DNA from: Endozoicomonas elysicola
GTDB lineage: Bacteria; Pseudomonadota; Gammaproteobacteria; Pseudomonadales; Endozoicomonadaceae
DNA length: 64,000 bases
Assembly (NCBI RefSeq): GCF_000710775.1
Contig: NZ_JOJP01000001.1
Coordinates: 5,505,561 to 5,569,560, forward strand
Direction of reading: 5' to 3'
Of the stretch, positions 42,653-57,100 are shown one piece after another. The stretch's first letter is position 1; every line of letters starts with the position of its first letter. Made by a program: the position numbers and the translations under genes. The notes beneath the pieces were generated by a model. The model worked only from the letters and a program-made list of their open reading frames with translations. It searched no databases and was not told where the DNA came from.

Positions 42653-44754
42653 TACATCGTCGATGCTGCAGAAGATTGAGAGAGTTCGTCTAAAACACGG
42701 TTTCGGCTGTCATCAGCAATGATGCGCCCTTCTGCCATCACAATAATCCGATCCACCAGCTGTAGCAGATTCATCCGATGTGTGATGAGAATCAGGGTTT
42801 GGTTCTCTTGCATCATACCGGGCAAGCGCTCACAAAAGAGTGTTTCAGTGTAATTATCATAGGCGCTGGTTGGCTCATCCAGAATAGTAAGTCGACTTCG
42901 TCGCAGAAGAGCTCGGGCCAGACAAAGCGCTTGCCGCTGGCCACCGGAAAGATTTTCCCCACGCTCAAGCACTCGATGAGCATACCCGCGGGAACACTGA
43001 CGTACAAAGCTATCGATGCCTGCAACATGACAAGCCTCATCCAAACGTTCCGTGGATACAGAGCTTTTACCAAGCATCAGGTTGCTTTTCAGCGTACCGC
43101 TGAATACTGATGGTTTTTGTGGTGCAATAGCGCAGTGGCTTCGATAATGGTCCAGATTCAAATGACACAGATTCTGCCCATCAATCAGAATATTACCTTC
43201 TGAGGGCTCAACCAGTCCCTGAAGCATTCGGATCAACGTACTCTTACCAGAACCTGAGGCACCCAGTATGGCAACACGCTCTCCCGGCTCGATCTTAAGG
43301 TTAATATCCTTAAGAACCTCAGACTCAGAAGCAGAGTAGCGATAAGAGACCTTGTCAAATTCTATAAAGCCTCTAAGGGTGGGTACATTTATCTTGTCGT
43401 GGCCATCATCTTCACCAGACAGGCCAAGTAACTCATTAATCTCTCGCAGTGATTTCAGGGAGAAGCTCAACCGGTTAACAGCCATGGCCAGATTCATCAA
43501 TGGCGCAATGGCTCGGCTACCCAGAATAATGCAGGCAAATAGTGAGCCTGGGGAAATATTGCCACTATGAATTTGATAAACTCCAAGAACCAGCATTCCA
43601 ATCACAACGCATTGAGTCGCACTGGCTACAACCGTATTGAGTAAAACATTCGACTGCTTACTCATTAATGAAGCGCTGGCCGAGTTAGTCACCAGCCCTC
43701 GCCAGCGAGCCAGGGCTTTGCGTCCTGCTCCCAGTGTTTTAATAGCCTCCAGTTCTGAGCTGACTTCATAGAGGAAAGTGCTCTTCGCATTATTCACCTT
43801 GGTCAGTTGATTTGCCTGCTCACGCGAACGCCGATAGCTGAAGATCGTGATGGGTATCAGGCAGGCAGCAATGACCAATGGAACCATCACCATTACTCCA
43901 CCAATCAAACCAATGACCAGGGTGAATAGCAGGAAGAAGGGGACATCAAGCAGTGACAGAAGCACCGTACCAGATAGAAATTCTTTAACTTTGGCAAAGT
44001 TCTCAATGGCATGGGTGATTTTGCCCGGAGAGTCTGGCAGCTCACTCTGTTTCAACTGAACCAGACGACCAAGAATAAATTGTTCACTTCGCTTCTCAAT
44101 AATGCGACAGGCATCATCGACAAAAAAACTACGAAGCCAACGCAAGGTAAAGTCAAACGCTACAACGCCAAGCATCCCAAGACTGATGGTCAACAACGTA
44201 TCGGTAGCAAACGTCGGTATCAACTTGTCAAAAACCATATTGGTGAACAGTGGGAGCGCCAAGGTCAACAGGTTGACCATAAACGTTGCCAGCAACACCT
44301 GAGTGTAATGGGGCCAAAGCTCCTTCATCTGCTCTTGAAACCAGCTTGGCATCAGAGAACGGGTCAGAGACGCTTTTTCTTTTTGATCACTAAACCGGTA
44401 AATGATGCCTGAGTAGACATTAGCAAGCCTCGCAACAGGCATCCAGATCCCAATGTTGTGCTTGCGGGATGTAACAAAGCATTCGCCCTCACGGATCTCC
44501 GTGACAATCATGAAATGCTTTTTCTTTAACTGGAGAATACAGGGAAGATCGTCTTCTGAGAGGTCAATCAGATCTCTGCGGCTTTTTAAAACATTAAGAC
44601 CACAATAAGCAGCAGCCTTCTCAAGACTGCGAAGATCAAAGTCCTGCCCATCCTGAGTCAGGGTTTCAATATCCTCACTGACAATATCTGCGCCAATATA
44701 ATGACAAATTGCCAGGAAGCTCTCTTTGAGGTTGAATTTAAGCATAACAGCCAC
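42652..44754 (-). CDS. Type I secretion ABC transporter with C39-like (inactive) domain
   Basis: The 700-residue protein has three parts. Residues 1-130 form a C39-peptidase-like domain that lacks the catalytic cysteine motif (AICHYIGADI at the place of Q...CG), as in HlyB/LapB-type exporters, where it holds the unfolded substrate. Residues 150-430 are the six-helix membrane domain. Residues 460-690 are the ATPase, with Walker A GASGSGKST near 498, signature LSGGQ, Walker B LTILDEPTS and ITHR. It lies 43 bp after the giant RTX gene on the same strand, as siiF follows siiE. The start may be the GTG at 44754 or the ATG at 44745. Confidence 0.93.
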   Translation of the reverse strand: MAVMLKFNLKESFLAICHYIGADIVSEDIETLTQDGQDFDLRSLEKAAAYCGLNVLKSRRDLIDLSEDDLPCILQLKKKHFMIVTEIREGECFVTSRKHNIGIWMPVARLANVYSGIIYRFSDQKEKASLTRSLMPSWFQEQMKELWPHYTQVLLATFMVNLLTLALPLFTNMVFDKLIPTFATDTLLTISLGMLGVVAFDFTLRWLRSFFVDDACRIIEKRSEQFILGRLVQLKQSELPDSPGKITHAIENFAKVKEFLSGTVLLSLLDVPFFLLFTLVIGLIGGVMVMVPLVIAACLIPITIFSYRRSREQANQLTKVNNAKSTFLYEVSSELEAIKTLGAGRKALARWRGLVTNSASASLMSKQSNVLLNTVVASATQCVVIGMLVLGVYQIHSGNISPGSLFACIILGSRAIAPLMNLAMAVNRLSFSLKSLREINELLGLSGEDDGHDKINVPTLRGFIEFDKVSYRYSASESEVLKDINLKIEPGERVAILGASGSGKSTLIRMLQGLVEPSEGNILIDGQNLCHLNLDHYRSHCAIAPQKPSVFSGTLKSNLMLGKSSVSTERLDEACHVAGIDSFVRQCSRGYAHRVLERGENLSGGQRQALCLARALLRRSRLTILDEPTSAYDNYTETLFCERLPGMMQENQTLILITHRMNLLQLVDRIIVMAEGRIIADDSRNRVLDELSQSSAASTM

Positions 44755-44797
44755 TGCAATCCGTTGTCGGTGGCCCTCTGAGTAGCTAAGAAGAAGG

Positions 44798-45180
44798 TCA
44801 GAGGAAGTTCACGGTTATCGTATTGCCGCTACCATCGGTGTAAATATCCTGGCCGGCATTGTTCTGAACATTGGTAGCATCATTCACCGTAATTCCATCG
44901 GTGCCATTATCTACGTCAATGACCAGACTATTCCCTCCAGTAATGGAACTGACATCATTCATGGAGATAGTGATGGTATCGGCACTTCCTCCGGTGAAAT
45001 CAATGTTTTCGACATTATCGATCAGGTTGGCGTAGCTGCTGAGATTGAAGGTAACTCCTTCGTCCAGATTAAGGGTATCGTTGTTTGCTCCACCATTCAG
45101 AACAGTTGAAGCATTCTGCAGCGCTGCAAGGTTTGTATTCAGGACATCATCACCAGCACCACCGATAAGCTGGTCACCCG
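44798..45180 (-). other. C-terminal secretion-signal region of the giant RTX protein
   Basis: These last 125 or so codons encode a non-module segment: leucine/asparagine-rich strands, [19 protein letters not shown], then [15 protein letters not shown] and a final hydrophobic strand. T1SS substrates carry an uncleaved signal of this type in the last 50-100 residues, recognised by the ABC transporter encoded next door. Confidence 0.6.
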
Positions 45181-48100
45181 CAAAACCAGTCAATGTGTCA
45201 TTACCGGCATTACCTTCCAGTATATTGGCAATAGAACTGTGAGCTGTGAGGTTATCTCCGCTGATGGCGCTGTTAGAACCCAATACTTTCTCGATACTGT
45301 TCAGGGTGTCAGTACTGCCACCACCATCAGTTGCAGAACCAGACTGCAGGTTGACAGTGACACCACTGGAATCATTACTGTAATCAGCAGTATCCGTGTC
45401 ATTGCCCCCATTCAGCGTATCGGCTCCTGAACCACCTTCCAGAATATCATCTCCATCACCGCCATTAAGCGTGTCATTCCCGTTATTACCACGGAGAGTA
45501 TCAGTACCCCGACCACTGGTCAGAACATTATTGGCGTTATCACCAATCAGTGTGTCATTACCATGGTCAGTGGTGACATTCTCAAACCCTTTAACCAGGT
45601 CAGTACCAGTGTTGGTTCCGCCACCATAACTCTTGTTAACGGTGATATATCCCTGGGCGTTTGGCGTAGCAGAAAGATCAACGGTAATATCATCCGGCGT
45701 ATCACTTGGACCGGTAACATTTCCAACCATATCCAGAGTATCACCAGCGGCCGTATTTGAGCCCCCATCCAGGGTATCGCTTCCGAAGCCACCGTGGATG
45801 ATATCGTCACCTGCATCACCGTTAATGGTATCGTTATCCTGATTGCCGTTGATATTATCATTCCCTGTACCACCATTAATGGTATCTGCACCAGCACCAC
45901 CAAAAATAGTATCACCACCAGCGCCACCATCAATGGTGTTCGCTGCATTGTCGCCTTGCAACGTATCTCCCGCAGCATTATCGGAACCAATAATGTTCTC
46001 AATATCAATCAGCGTATCTGAATCACCGCCCCCATCAGTGGCAAAGCCACCAAACAGAGAGACAGTAACAGCACCTGAGTCCTGACTGTAATCTGCAGTA
46101 TCACCGGAAGAGCCCTCAGTGCCTCCATTAAGAATATCTATACCGGCTCCACCTCGGAGAGTGTCATCTCCAGCATTCCCCTGAAGATTATTGGAATCGC
46201 TATTACCAACAAGCGTATCCTGCCCAGTTGTACCTGTGACGTTTTCTATACCCTTGAGCGTGTCTGTACCGCTACTCTTAGTCGCAGAACCATCACCACT
46301 ATCAACCAGAGTTACAGTGACACCACCGGTAATGGTTGAATAATCCACAGTATCTGTATTTGCTCCACCATCCAGCGTGTCATTACCGGCACTGCCAGAG
46401 AATGAATCGTTACCACCGTTACCTTCAAAACTGTTGTTACTTCCATCCCCGGTAAAAGAATCTACAGCAGAGGTGCCAATGACATTCTCAACATTGCGAA
46501 CCGTATCGGTATTGCCACCTTTGGCAATGGTTCCATTTGAAGAGCCATTCAGAGTAACCGTAATGCCACTGCCATTAGAGCTGTAATTCAGGGTGTCACT
46601 GCCACTGCCACCATCGATGGTGTCAGAACCACTGCTGGAGTTAATCGTATCGTTCAGGGCACCGGTGGTAATTTCGTTATCCTCATCATCACCAGTAATG
46701 GTGTCAGCACCATCGGTCGCGATGATATTTTCGATATTGCGGATCGTATCTGTGAACGTCCCATCATTAACGGTGCCAACACCACTGCCATTCAGAACAA
46801 CCGTGATTCCAAGGTTTGCATGGCCACTATAGTCAGCGGTATCAACATCAGAACCACCATCCAGAGTATCTGTGCCCAGCCCAGCAGTCAGCGTGTCATT
46901 CCCCGCCAGACCCGTCAGATTATTATTGGAGTTATCACCGGAAATGGTATCGCCATTGCTGGTACCAATGACATTTTCAATATTTTTTACCGTATCAGTA
47001 TCAGTACCGTGAGTAACTGAACCATTAGAGGATCCATTCAATGTGACCGTAATACCGTTGCCTGAACTGTTGAAATGAGAGGAGTTGTAATCAAGAGTAT
47101 CTGTATCACCGCCACCATCAATGGTATCGCTGCCATCGGTTGCATAAATGGTGTCATTACCGGTACCCGCATTGATGGTATTGCTTACGGTACTTCCGGT
47201 CAGCGTATCCGCTTGATTACTGGCAATAATGTTCTCAATATTGCGAAGAGTATCGCTGCCCTGATCAGTACTGCTGCCGGTCTCGCCTGAAAGGTTAACC
47301 GTTACATTTCCGGTGGCATCACTGTAATCAACGGTATCCCCAAGGCTGCTGTGGTCACCGCCTTCAAGAATGTCGTCACCAGCGCCCCCTTTCAGGGTGT
47401 CATCACCATTACTGCCATCCAAGGTATTAGCGCCGCTATCTCCAATCAGCGTATCGTTGGAAAAACTCCCAATGACATTTTCAAACTCATAAATAGAATC
47501 GTTACCTTCTCCGGTTGCGCTGTTAGTCGCCAGATTTACAGTAACAGCACTGGCGTCTGCAAAGGTTATGGTATCGTTACCATCACCACCGTAGATGGTG
47601 TCATCACCACCATTACCCTCAATAGTATCTGCTCCACCATCACCGTAGAGGGTGTCATTACCATTACCACCAGCAATTCGGTCTGCGGAGCCACCACCTC
47701 TGATAATATTGGCAGCTGCATTACCGGTAATATTGTCAGCCAGACCACCACCGGTCACATTTTCAATTCGAGTTATTGTACTGTCTGAAGAACCGTAACC
47801 ATCCTGAATGGCTTCACCATCACCAAGGTCAAGGTTTATCGTGTGAGTGGCAGTGCTTAAATCCAGCAGGTCATTATCGCCACTACCACCATCTATGCTG
47901 TCATTACCAGCACCACCATTGAGGGTATCATCATTATCACCGCCGTTAATGGTATCGTTCCCTGCTCCACCATTAATGGTGTCATTACCGGCATTACCCG
48001 TCAGTGTATTGGCATCACCATTACCCGTCAGCTGGTCATTGCCGCTGCCAGTGACCACACTTTCGATACCTGTCAGGCTGTCTGTCACACTACCGACAGT

Positions 48101-51100
48101 CGCGGTCTGGGATACGGGGGCAAGGTTTACAGTAACGGCGGAGGTTTCACTGGCGTAGTCAACAGTGTCATTGTCATTAGCCTGCTCACCACCATCAATG
48201 ACATCAACGCCGGCCCCCCCGGTCAGATAGTCATTACCGACACCACCTTCCAGGTGATCAGCACCATCGCCACCTGAAAGCGTGTCATCTCCGCCATTAC
48301 CTACCAGGTGGTTTGCATTATTATCCCCGGTAAGGATATCTTCCTGTGCTCCACCACGGATATTCTCAATGTTGGTCAGTGTGTCATTGAAGCCTTCCCC
48401 ATCTACAGCATTGGTGCCAACCGTATCACTAAGGTCTGCAATAACATTACTGGCAACACCACTGTAATCAGCCCAGTCTTGGGTACCGGTTCCACCATCA
48501 AGGGTATCATCACCCGCACCACCGACCAGAGTATCATCCCCGGCATCACCATTGAGGACATCATCTTCAGTACCCCCGGTCAGGGTATCGTTATTGTCAC
48601 CCCCGTTGAGGGTGTCAGCGCCAGAACCACCTTCCAGCGTATCGTCACCAGCATCACCATTGAGCTCATCGTTGCCAGCATCGCCTCTCAGGGTATCAAC
48701 ACCAGCACCACCATGGAGGAAGTCTCCATCATCGCCACCTTCCAGGGTATCGTTATCATCACCACCTTCCAGAGTGTCAACACCAGCACCACCAAATAGC
48801 TGATCCTGACCGGCATCACCACGTAATGTGTCATTATTATCTTCGCCGTAAAGCAGGTCATTCTCAGTTCCACCTTCTATGGTATCGTTACCGGTTCCGC
48901 CATAAATGGTATCCTGACCGGCATCGCCGAAGAGCTGGTCATTATTGTCATTACCCAGCAGGGTATCGTTCCCACCCCCGCCATGGAACTCATCAGTACC
49001 GGTACTGCCGGTTAAGACGTTTACGCCGCTGGTACCAGTAACAACACCACCGTTGCCACCCAGGGTCACGTTCTCAATAAAAGTGATACTGCTGTCGCTG
49101 GTACCATAACCATCATTGGTTGCTGTACCCGCCTGCAGGTCAATATTGACGGCTTCTGTTGCACCAGTAAGAAGCAGGGTATCAATACCACCACCACCGT
49201 TAATGGAGTCATTACCAGCACCACCATCAATATTATCGTTATCACCCTCACCCCAGAGGGTGTCATCTTCTGTGCCACCCAGGAGGGTATCCTCACCAGA
49301 ACCACCTTTCAGGAAGTCTTCACCCTGACCACCGGTGAGGTTGTCGTTATCCGCATTCCCTTCAATGGTGTCATTGTCTGCACCACCATCGATGGTATCT
49401 GCACCGCTGCCACCGAGCAGGGTATCAGCCCCCGCATTACCGTTCAGGGTATCCGAACCAGCACCACCCTCCAGACGGTTATCGCTGGTATTACCGGAAA
49501 TGCTGTCGTTACCATTGGTTCCAATAACGTTTTCAACGTTTATCAGAGTATCCTGACCGCCTTCACCATCATTACTGACCTGATTACTGCCCAGAGTCAT
49601 ATCGACAGTAATAGCTCCCTTACCGGAGTAATCCACGGTGTCACCATTGGCGTCATGAGAACCGCCATCAATGGTGTCATTCCCAGTACCACCATAGAGC
49701 GTGTCATCACCGGCATCACCATTCAGGGTATCAGCTCCGGCATCACCATAGAGCGTATCGTTATTGTCTCCCCCATTGATGGTGTCTCCATCTTCATTAC
49801 CGTGAATGGTGTCATTGCCTGAACCACCACTGATATTGTCAGCGCCTGTACCACCATTGACAGTATCAGCCCCACCTCCAGCATTAATGGTATCAACACC
49901 ACCATTACCATTGAGAACGTTGGCCGAATCATTCCCTGTCAGGCTATCACCACCGGAAGTACCGTTAATGTTTTCTATTCCCTGCAGAGTATCGGTATCC
50001 GTGCCATCAGAAGCCGTGCCATTACCACCTGCCCCGAGAGTTGCAGTAATATTGCTACCATGGGTACTGTAATCCACAGTATCCCCTGCACTGCCATGGG
50101 AGCCGCCAATCAGGGTATCGGAGCCAGCCTTTCCGTACAGGGTGTCATCCCCTCCCTGACCGTCAAGAATATTGACTTCAGCAGTACCAATCAGGGTGTC
50201 ATTTCCAGAGCCGCCATTCGCCGATTCGAAGTTAGCGATGGTATCCGTCCCCCGTCCAGTATCTACAACGGAGGATGAACCAAGATCAACGGTCAGACCT
50301 GCCGTTGTGTCAGAGTAATCAAGCGTGTCATTATCACCAGGGCTTTCACCGCCATCGAGAATATCGCTACCGTCCCCACCCTGAATCGTATCATTACCCT
50401 CATCCCCATTAAGGGTGTCATTACCACCACGACCTTCCAGACGGTCATTACCAAGACCACCATCGTAGCGGTTATCATCAGCATCACCGATGATGACATC
50501 ATCACCTTCGCCCAGAACAAGGTCTTCAATACTGATAAGGGTATCAAGATTACCGTTCCCCAAATCCACCTGGAACGTATCACCGCCAGCAGAGCGGTCA
50601 ATCGTCAAAGAGCCGCTGAATGCACTGTAATCAACACGGTCATTACCGAGACCGCCATTGAGGGTATCTGCACCCAGGCCACCTTCAAGGAAGTCATCAC
50701 CATCTTGGCCGAGCAGTTCATCGTCACCGTCGCCACCGATCAAGGTGTCATTTTCGTCACCACCTTCGATACGGTTTGCTTCATCATCTCCAGTGATGGT
50801 GTCTGCGCTGGTAGAGCCAATCACATTTTCAATGCCAATCAGATTGTCGTTAGCACCATCACCATCATCACTGGCAGCATTACTGCTCAGGTCGACAGTC
50901 ACCGCCCCGGCCGCATCGCTGTAGTCAACCGTATCGATACCGGTACCATCGGAGCCATCGGTACCACCAATAATGGTATCGACGCCTCCCGCACCGTAGA
51001 ATGTGTCACTGCCATCACCACCGGTAAACCGGTTATTGGCGGAATCCCCTCGGATTGAGTCATTATGGCTGGTACCAATGACTCGTTCGATATCGATAAC

Positions 51101-54100
51101 CACATCACGGTTGCCATAACCGTCATTGGTGGCTTCTTCATCGGCAAGATCGATAGTTACTGCGTTATCAGCTCCGCTGAAGTCAACGATGTCATTCTGG
51201 CTGTTATCATTGGTAGTGGTGCCACCGTATAAGGTATCCGCACCATCGCCACCTTTGATCGTATCTGCACCATTTCCGCCATAGACCACGTTAGCCAGAT
51301 CATTACCATTCAACGTATCGTTATTGCTGCTGCCGGTAAGGTTCTCAATACCAACTAATGTATCAACATCACTGGTTCCTGCATCCGTCGCCGAACCACC
51401 GCCAGCACCACCGTTGGTCAGCGTTACCGTAACAGCACTGCCATGCCCGGTATAATCTGCGGTATCACCGGTACCACCGCCACCATCCAGCGTATCACTG
51501 CCAGCACCACCGAGCAGGGTATCATCATCCGCATCACCAAAGAGCTGATCAGCACCGCCGCTACCACTGAGGGTATCGTTGCCTGCATTACCACGAATCA
51601 CATTGTCAACATTGTTACCAGACAGGGTGTCAGCGTTACTGCCACCAGAGAGGTTTTCAATATCGGAAAGCGTATCTCTACCGCCCTGGCCATCGTTATT
51701 AACGGACTGGTTAAGAAGGTCAATGGTGACCGACTGGGTCTGATCACTGTAATCCGCAGTATCAGTACCAGCATCACCAAACAGGTTATCGTTACCTGAG
51801 CCACCTCGAAGGATGTCATCATCATTACCACCACGAAGGGTATCAATGAGATCACCACCGCTCAGGGTATCATTACCATCCTGGCCCTCAAGAATATCCG
51901 TGCCTCCAAGCCCGCTGAGAACATCATTCTCCAAGCCACCCTGAAGCGTATTACTGACGTTGTCACCGGTTAGCGTATCGGCAAAGTCACCACCAATGAC
52001 GTTTTCGATTGATTGAAGGGTATCCTGACCAAAGAGTGTGTCATCAACCAGAGCACCACTGGAGAGATCTACGGTCAGTCCGGATTCGGCACTGCTGTAA
52101 TCAACGGTATCGGAGCCATCATTACCATTGAGGGTATCGTCACCACGGCCTCCCACCAGGATGTCATTACCATCACCACCATCGATGTTGTTATCCTGAA
52201 CAAACCCGGTCAGTGTATCGTTACCTGAGCCACCAATGATATTTTCAACATCAACAAAGTTATCTCTGCCTCCGTGACCATCATTATTGTTGGTGCTATC
52301 TCCCATATTGATAACAATGTCATTGGTCTGGTAACCGAAGTCAGCGGTATCCACACCATCACCACCCCGGAACCAGTCATTACCAGCTTCACCCACCAGC
52401 CGATCATTACCGTCACCACCAGAGAGGTCATTGTCTTCAGCATTACCGGTGATGTCATCATTGCCATCTGAGCCAATAATATTTTCAATATCAATCAGCG
52501 TATCCGTATCAGCTGTCCCGGTTGCTGCAGAACCAGTATCAACACCAGAGCCATTATCAAGGTCAATGGTCATGTTGACGCCAAGAACACCGCTGTAATC
52601 CACAGTATCAACACCAATGCCACCGTTTATGGTGTCACTGCCAGCCCCTTCTATGAAGGTATCAGAGCCATCATCACCAAACAGCTGGTCGTCACCAGAA
52701 CCACCGGTAATCGTGTCATTACCCTGACCACCTTCAATTCGGTTAACACCTCCACTACCAACCAGGGTATCGTTATGGTTACCAGAGAGAATGTTTTCTA
52801 CTTCATTGAATGAATCTGTCAGAACACCACCCTCACGGGCACGATTGGTCGTAAGGTTGACTTCAACATCACCAGTCGCATCCGTGTAATCAACGGTATC
52901 AGTACCTGAACCACCATCCAGAAGATCAGTACCTTCACCCCCTCTCAGGGTGTCGTTTTGATCACCACCATAAAGATTGTCATCACCAGCGGCCCCAACC
53001 AGCTTATCGGTACCCGAGTTACCGTAGAAATCATTATTCTCACCGTCACCGGTGATCTGGTCATTACCCGCGCCTCCCCGAATGATTTCAATACCGGTCA
53101 AGGTATCTACACCATTCTGACCGTCATTATTGCTGGCTTGATTACCGAGATCGATGAGGATGCTCTGAGAGCTGGTATTGGATGAATAGTCTGCAGTATC
53201 CCGGTCGGTGTTATCACCACCGTTAAGAATGTCATTACCAGCACCACCTGTCAGGGTATCGTCGCCAAGCCCCCCAGTAAGCTCATTGACAACCGCATTA
53301 CCCGTCAAGGTATCGCCGAGATTTGTTCCAATGATGTTCTCTATATTACGAAGAATGTCAGTATCAACGCCCGATACAGCAGTACCATCACCGCCCAACA
53401 CCAAGGTGGCCTGAACGGACTGACCAAGATTAATGTAGTTAACCGTATCAACTTCTGAGCCACCATCAATGGTGTCGCTGCCAGCACCTTCGATAAAGGT
53501 ATCATCGTCAGCGCCACCTTCCAGAGTATCGTTGCCAGAACCACCAGTGATCGTATCAGTACCGGCATTACCGATCAGGGTATTTATTCCGGTTGTGCCA
53601 GTCAGGGTGTCATTACCACTACCGGTAGTGACGGCTTCAAAGGCATTGATAGTGTCAACATCACCGGTACCAGCATTCACCTGGGTCAGGTTAAGGTTTA
53701 CAGTGAGGTTGTTGTTATAGTCGCTGTAATCCAGCGTATCAAAACCAGCACCTCCATCGAGGCTATCATTACCGGCACCACCGTGAATGGTGTCATCATT
53801 ATTCTGCCCACTGATGGTATCCGCACCATCACCACCAAAAATAGTATCATCCTGATCCCCGCCAAAGAGGGTATCGGCATCCCCTTCACCTCGAATGGTA
53901 TCAGCCCCATCAAGTCCCTCGATGGTATTGGCACCACCATCACCGGTCAGGGTGTCATCATGGTTACCACCACGAATGTCTTCTATTCCTGTCAGGGTAT
54001 CATTGCCATTGGCTCCGGAAGCAGTACCCGTGGTGAGGTTTACAATGACATCATCCAGTGCGTCATCATAATCTGCACGATCCATCGTTCCGACATCATC

Positions 54101-57100
54101 GCCACCGATCAGGGTATCGTCACCCAGTCCACCTTTCAGAATATCGTTACCTTCACGACCTTCCAGTCGGTTACCAAGGTTATCCCCAGTCAGGTTATCT
54201 CCCTGGAGACCACCAATCAGGTTCTCAATATTCTCAAAGGTATCCTGGCCACCATTACCATCACTGGTCGCCTGATTGGCCAGCAGACTTGCAGTTACCG
54301 CACCGTTAACCCCGCCGTAGTCGACCGTATCGTTACCGGCATCCCCCTTCAGCGTGTCATTACCGCTGTTACCACGCAGGGTGTCATCATTATCGCCACC
54401 TTCCAGGGTGTCATCACCTTCACCACCGGTCAGATCATCATTACCGGCTTCACCCAGCAACGTATCACCACCAGTGCCTCCATCCAGAATGTCATCACCG
54501 GTTCCCCCTTCGATGGTATCAATACCACCGCCACCGGAAATGGTATCAACTCCACCTTGACCTTTCAGGGTATTGTTCTGGGCATCACCTGTCAGCGTAT
54601 CGTTGTTCTGGCTGCCTGTAACATTCTCTATATCTATCAAGGTATCGGTGCTGTTGTAGCCATCATTGGAGGCTTGGGGGGCAGCAGAGGACAGGTCAAC
54701 GGTGATACCAAACAAGGCATCCGTGTAATCAGCCGTATCGGCACCACCACCGCCATCGAGGGTGTCGGTTCCAGCACCGCCGATCAGGGTGTCATCGTTA
54801 TCCCCCCCCTCCAGGGTGTCGTTACCGTTCATGCCATTCAGGGTGTCATTACCCACACCACCCTGCAGAACATTGACCTCACCATCACCCGTCAGGTTGT
54901 CGTTACTGATACTACCAATAATGTTTTCAATATCGATCAACTGGTCTGAGCTGCCATCACCATCAATCGTGGCTTCAGAATCAGTCAAATTGGCAACAAC
55001 CCCATTGGCTGCATCACTGTAATCCGCCGTATCAATATCGGAGCCACCACCACCCACGAGGCGATCCTGACCACCTCTTCCGGCCAGTACGTCATTACCG
55101 TCATTACCCGTGAGGACATTGGCTCCAGAGTCACCTGTCAATGTATCTGCAGCACTACCACCGGTAATGTTCTCAACATTAACCAGCGTATCCTGACCAC
55201 CACTGCCATCGTTGTTCAGCGCCTGATTCTGAAGGTTAATAGTGACTGAGGTTGTGCGAGCACTGTAGTCTGCTGTGTCACCACCAGTCTCACCACCACT
55301 GCCACCGTTCAAGGTGTCGTTACCATCACCTCCAACCAGGGTATCATCGCCACTTTCACCAAAGAGAATGTCTACACCGCCATTGCCTCGCAGAGTATCT
55401 CCGGAAAGCCCACCATAGAGATCGTTATCATTATTATCACCGGTCAGGGTATCGACATGATCACTACCACGGATATTTTCGATACTGATGAGGGTATCTG
55501 TAGCATCACCACTGACTACAGCCTGAGGCGTTCCAAGGGAAAGGTCGGCATTCACTGAGTCACCAGCAGAGCTGTAGTCTGCTGTATCACCATCGGCTTC
55601 ACCGGTTGTACCACCGTTAAGGATGTCACTGCCAAGACCACCAATCAGCGTGTCATCACCGCTACCGCCCTGCAGATTATCAGCACCCGCATTACCATTG
55701 ATGGTATCGTTGCCGTTCTGGCCTTCAATGACATTATTGTTCAGGTCACCAGTAAGCGTATCGCCAAGAGCACTACCCTTGATATTCTCGATATCAATCA
55801 GCGTGTCGGTATCGGAAGTCCCGTCAGTAGCAGTACCATTACTGAGGTCTACACTGACTACCCGACCATGGGTTGAGTAATCAACAGTATCCCCGTTGGT
55901 TTCAGCACCTTCGCCACCATTGATAACATCACTGCCTGCACCACCAACCAGGGTATCGTCACCATCTTCACCCTGAAGCTCGTCATTACCGGCATTGCCA
56001 TACAGTGTGTCATTCTCCGAATTACCACGGAGAACGTTGACTCCATCATCACCGGTAATCACGTCGGCATGAATACTGCCAGTAATATTCTCGATACTGG
56101 TGAGTGTATCCGTGTCAGAACCGACGGTTACCGTGTCCGTCACACCCGAAATGTCAGCATTCAACCCACCGGATGCCAGACTGTAGTCAGCTGTATCATT
56201 GCCGCCAGCACCATCCAGAGTATCACTACCGATACCACCATCGAGGGTATCATCACCACCGCCACCATCGAGCGAGTCATTACCGGCATCACCGAACAAG
56301 GTATCCTGGTTGCTTCCGCCTTCCAGGGTGTCCCCAGCACCACCGCCTCTCAGCGTATCGTTACCATCACCACCCTGGAGTAGATTGACCTGATCATCAC
56401 CGGTAATATCATCAGCACCGGCACTACCTACAATATTTTCTATGCTTTCCAGCGTATCCGTTGCACCTGAACCATCGATGGCATTTGGCGTACCTGCAGC
56501 CAGGTCGACCGTAATGCTGTTGGCATCGTTGCTGTATACCGCCGTATCGGTTCCATCACCCCCTCTCAGCTGGTCTGACCCAGCGCCACCCTCAAGACTG
56601 TCTGCATCATCACCACCTTCGAGGATGTCATCACCACTACCACCCATCAGGGTATCATCGCCGGCATCCCCCCGGAGGGTGTCCGCTGCCTGACCACCAT
56701 CCAGCGTATCCATCCCCAGGCCACCTTCCAGAGTGTCATCACCACCCAGCCCACTGAGGGTATCGTCACTGTCATTCCCCATCAGGATATTGGTGCCGCT
56801 ATCCCCCGTCAGGGTATCGGCAAAGGCACTACCGGTCAGGTTTTCAATATCGATCAACGTATCAATGGCATCACCATCAACACTTGCTGTGTCAGTGGAG
56901 CCAGAGAGATTTGCAGTCACAAAGCCAAGAGCGTTGGTGTAATCGGCGGTATCCCCTCCACTGCCTTCTGCTCCACCATCCAGAGTATCTGCGCCTGCAC
57001 CACCGGCCAGAGTGTCATCTTCAAGACCACCTTCCAGTACATTGACTCCGGCGTCGCCGGTCAGCGTATCCTTGAAGTTACTGCCAATAACATTTTCAAT

